Source: Acidobacteriota bacterium (lineage in GTDB: Bacteria > Acidobacteriota > UBA4820 > DSQY01). From it: a stretch of DNA of 6,821 nucleotides. How positions within the stretch are numbered: position 1 is the first letter of the stretch; every line of letters starts with the position of its first letter. Below are positions 5,251 through 6,821 of this stretch, in pieces. The stretch covers positions 1-6,821 of the forward strand of contig JAKAIJ010000140.1 of NCBI GenBank assembly GCA_021814355.1, in the 5' to 3' direction. The notes under the pieces are model-generated. The model was not told the origin of the DNA and made no database searches. It was given only the letters and a program-made list of their open reading frames with translations. The translations under genes and the position numbers were made by a program.

Positions 5251-6821
5251 CTAGAACGTCAGACCGATCGTGAACTGGAACGTCGAGAAGTCGTCCCCCG
5301 GCCTGCGCTTGAGGTTCTTCGCGTAGATGAGCCGCAAGGGGACGTTGAACATGGGTACGAAGAAGCGGATCTCGAAGCCCGCGTCGGCGCGGTAGTTGCC
5401 GAGCTCCCAGCGTTGCCGCTCGTGGAAGGTGTTGCCCGCGTCCGCGAACAGGGCCACGTCCATCTGCTCCACGATGTGGAACACGTACTCGGTGTTCACC
5501 AGGAGGAACCGGTTGCCGCCCTCGATGGTGCCGGTGACGGGGTCTATGAAGATGCGGTAGTCCTTGGTGATCGGGTAGATCGAGCGGATCCTGAAACCCC
5601 GCAGAGAAGACTCGCCGCCCAGGAAGTACCGCTCCCACGGGGGAATGCGGTGCCGGTCGAAGCCGGTGACGAAGCCGACGCTCGTGCGGAAGGCGAGGTT
5701 CTGCTTCCGGAAGGTGGGCAGGTAGTACGCTCCGTCGAGGCCGGGCTTGAGGAAGTAGTTGGTTCCGCCCAGCGGGCCGCCCGCCGCCGTCGCGTTCAGC
5801 GAGAGCGATAGCCCGCGGGTGGGCCGGAAGGGATTGTTCACGCTGTTGTAGTAGATCGCGCCGAAGGCCGCCGAGGTGGTGGAGTTGCTGTAGGCGCTGG
5901 TGTAGATCGGCGAGGTGGCGAAGTAGCTCTGCAGGTTCTGGACCTTGGACCTCTCGTACTTGTACCCCACCTGCCAGCCCGCGAAGTCGCCGATGGGGAA
6001 GCTGACCGCCACCGAACCGCCAATGGCGACCTGGTCGAACTGGATGTAAGAGAGCTTGTTGTGGTAGAGGGACGTGCTCAGCCCGACCCGTTTCCCGAAG
6101 AACCAGGGATCCGAGTAGCTGATGTTGTAGAGTTTCTGGACCTTGCCGAACTCGGCGTTGACCGAGAGGGTCGTCCCCTGCCCCAAGAAGTTGTAGGTGC
6201 GGAACGAGCCCGAAAGGAAGAACCCGTTCACGCCGCCGTACCCGCCGCCGAAGAGCAGCTCGTTCTTGCTGGCCTCGGTGCCGCGGATCTCCACGTTGAC
6301 GGTGCGGGTGTTGGGCACCTTGGTGATGACCGGGTCGTCCTTCACCTCGAAAAGGCCCGTCTGCTTGAGCTTGTAAAGGCCACGCTGGTAGCGCTTGTAG
6401 TTGAAGACCTCCTGCTCGGGGACCTGCATCTCCCGGCGCAGGACGTAGTCCCGCGTCGTCGTGTTGCCGAAGAACTCGATGCGGTTGACGTAGTACTGCT
6501 GGTCCTCGGTGATGGAGATCGTCACGTTCGCCACGCGGGTCGCCGGGTCCTTGTCGAAGATGGGCGTGGCGGTGGCGTAGATGTAGCCCTTCTCGCCGTA
6601 CTTGGCCTCGATGGCCTTCATCACGAAGCCGAGGGCCACCTTGTCCACGACCCGCCCCTTCTCGAACTTGAACCCCTTCCGGAGCTCCGCCTCGGTGAAG
6701 AGGTGGTTGCCCTCGAAGGAGACGGTGCCCAGCTTGTAGGCGGTCCCCTCGGTGATGGGGATGGTGAGGGTGAGCCACTTGCGCTTGCCGTTGGCGCTCA
6801 AGCGGGTGTCCACGATGGGGT
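5251..6821 (-). CDS. bamA: BamA outer-membrane assembly factor, 5'-truncated by window edge
   Basis: BamA is the Omp85-family core of the BAM complex, which folds and inserts beta-barrel proteins into the outer membrane. About 523 codons are visible. The gene is open at the right edge and begins inside a POTRA domain (residues PIVDTRLSANG, then a stretch ending ITEG). Two full POTRA repeats follow, counted from the codon at 6813: about residues 26-103 (VSFEGNHLF start) and 106-178 (IEFFGNTTTRDYVLRREM, very like the last POTRA of E. coli BamA). The barrel runs from about residue 185 to 520. The conserved loop-6 motif appears as SSLRGF, with its RGF at 5593-5601. The protein ends FQFTIGLTF, a C-terminal beta-signal with terminal Phe, so the barrel is complete. 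The codon at 6813 is an internal GTG, not the start. The missing part should hold the signal peptide and upstream POTRAs. skp follows after 25 nt, the common arrangement. Identification is secure. Confidence 0.96.
   Translation of the reverse strand, partial: PIVDTRLSANGKRKWLTLTIPITEGTAYKLGTVSFEGNHLFTEAELRKGFKFEKGRVVDKVALGFVMKAIEAKYGEKGYIYATATPIFDKDPATRVANVTISITEDQQYYVNRIEFFGNTTTRDYVLRREMQVPEQEVFNYKRYQRGLYKLKQTGLFEVKDDPVITKVPNTRTVNVEIRGTEASKNELLFGGGYGGVNGFFLSGSFRTYNFLGQGTTLSVNAEFGKVQKLYNISYSDPWFFGKRVGLSTSLYHNKLSYIQFDQVAIGGSVAVSFPIGDFAGWQVGYKYERSKVQNLQSYFATSPIYTSAYSNSTTSAAFGAIYYNSVNNPFRPTRGLSLSLNATAAGGPLGGTNYFLKPGLDGAYYLPTFRKQNLAFRTSVGFVTGFDRHRIPPWERYFLGGESSLRGFRIRSIYPITKDYRIFIDPVTGTIEGGNRFLLVNTEYVFHIVEQMDVALFADAGNTFHERQRWELGNYRADAGFEIRFFVPMFNVPLRLIYAKNLKRRPGDDFSTFQFTIGLTF

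Noticed and set aside
5080..5811. Plus-strand 243-codon open frame opposite bamA and skp
   Set aside because: Both strands cannot easily be coding here. The minus strand carries the unmistakable BamA barrel end and the Skp signal peptide, and the plus-strand translation is biased and lacks recognisable features.
6811..6813. GTG as the bamA start
   Set aside because: The frame continues upstream to the window edge with POTRA-like sequence (PIVDTRL), and BamA needs a signal peptide and further POTRA domains, so this is an internal Val codon.

Overview
This GC-rich window (roughly two thirds G+C by eye) reads as one continuous minus-strand operon from a Gram-negative bacterium, running from the right edge to the left edge. 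Every confident gene serves outer-membrane or lipid A biogenesis. The Gram-negative assignment is firm because BamA, Skp/OmpH, LpxD, FabZ and LpxA are all present. The phylum is less certain. Acidobacteriota or a deltaproteobacterial-type lineage would fit the GC content, the Gfo/Idh/MocA oxidoreductase after lpxA, and the style of the TonB-like protein at the left end, but no marker here settles it.

Layout in the direction of transcription, right to left. (1) bamA enters from the right edge without its N-terminus (5251-6821) and supplies the last two POTRA domains and the whole barrel. (2) skp/ompH, a periplasmic chaperone (4716-5225). (3) lpxD (3682-4710). (4) fabZ (3254-3685). (5) lpxA (2463-3245). 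(6) A Gfo/Idh/MocA-family NAD(P)-dependent oxidoreductase (1478-2419), possibly of the GnnA type. (7) A serine hydrolase of the beta-lactamase/PBP-like fold (396-1493). (8) The first 132 codons of a single-pass membrane protein, possibly TonB-family, running off the left edge (1-396).

The genes are tightly packed. Gaps are 25, 5 and 8 nt, then 43 nt after lpxA. Overlaps are 4 nt (lpxD/fabZ), 16 nt (oxidoreductase/hydrolase) and 1 nt (hydrolase/TonB-like). No intergenic stretch exceeds 43 nt, and I see no promoter, terminator, tRNA, rRNA, CRISPR array or mobile element. The promoter must lie beyond the right edge.

Functionally, BamA inserts beta-barrel proteins that Skp escorts across the periplasm. 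FabZ works on 3-hydroxyacyl-ACP, the same pool from which LpxA and LpxD draw acyl chains for lipid A. The first five genes are a well-known conserved cluster. The part worth attention is the tail: lpxA is followed by a sugar-nucleotide-type oxidoreductase, which raises the possibility of 2,3-diamino-sugar (amide-linked) lipid A, then by an unusual serine hydrolase with altered motif residues, then by a TonB-like protein, rather than directly by lpxB.
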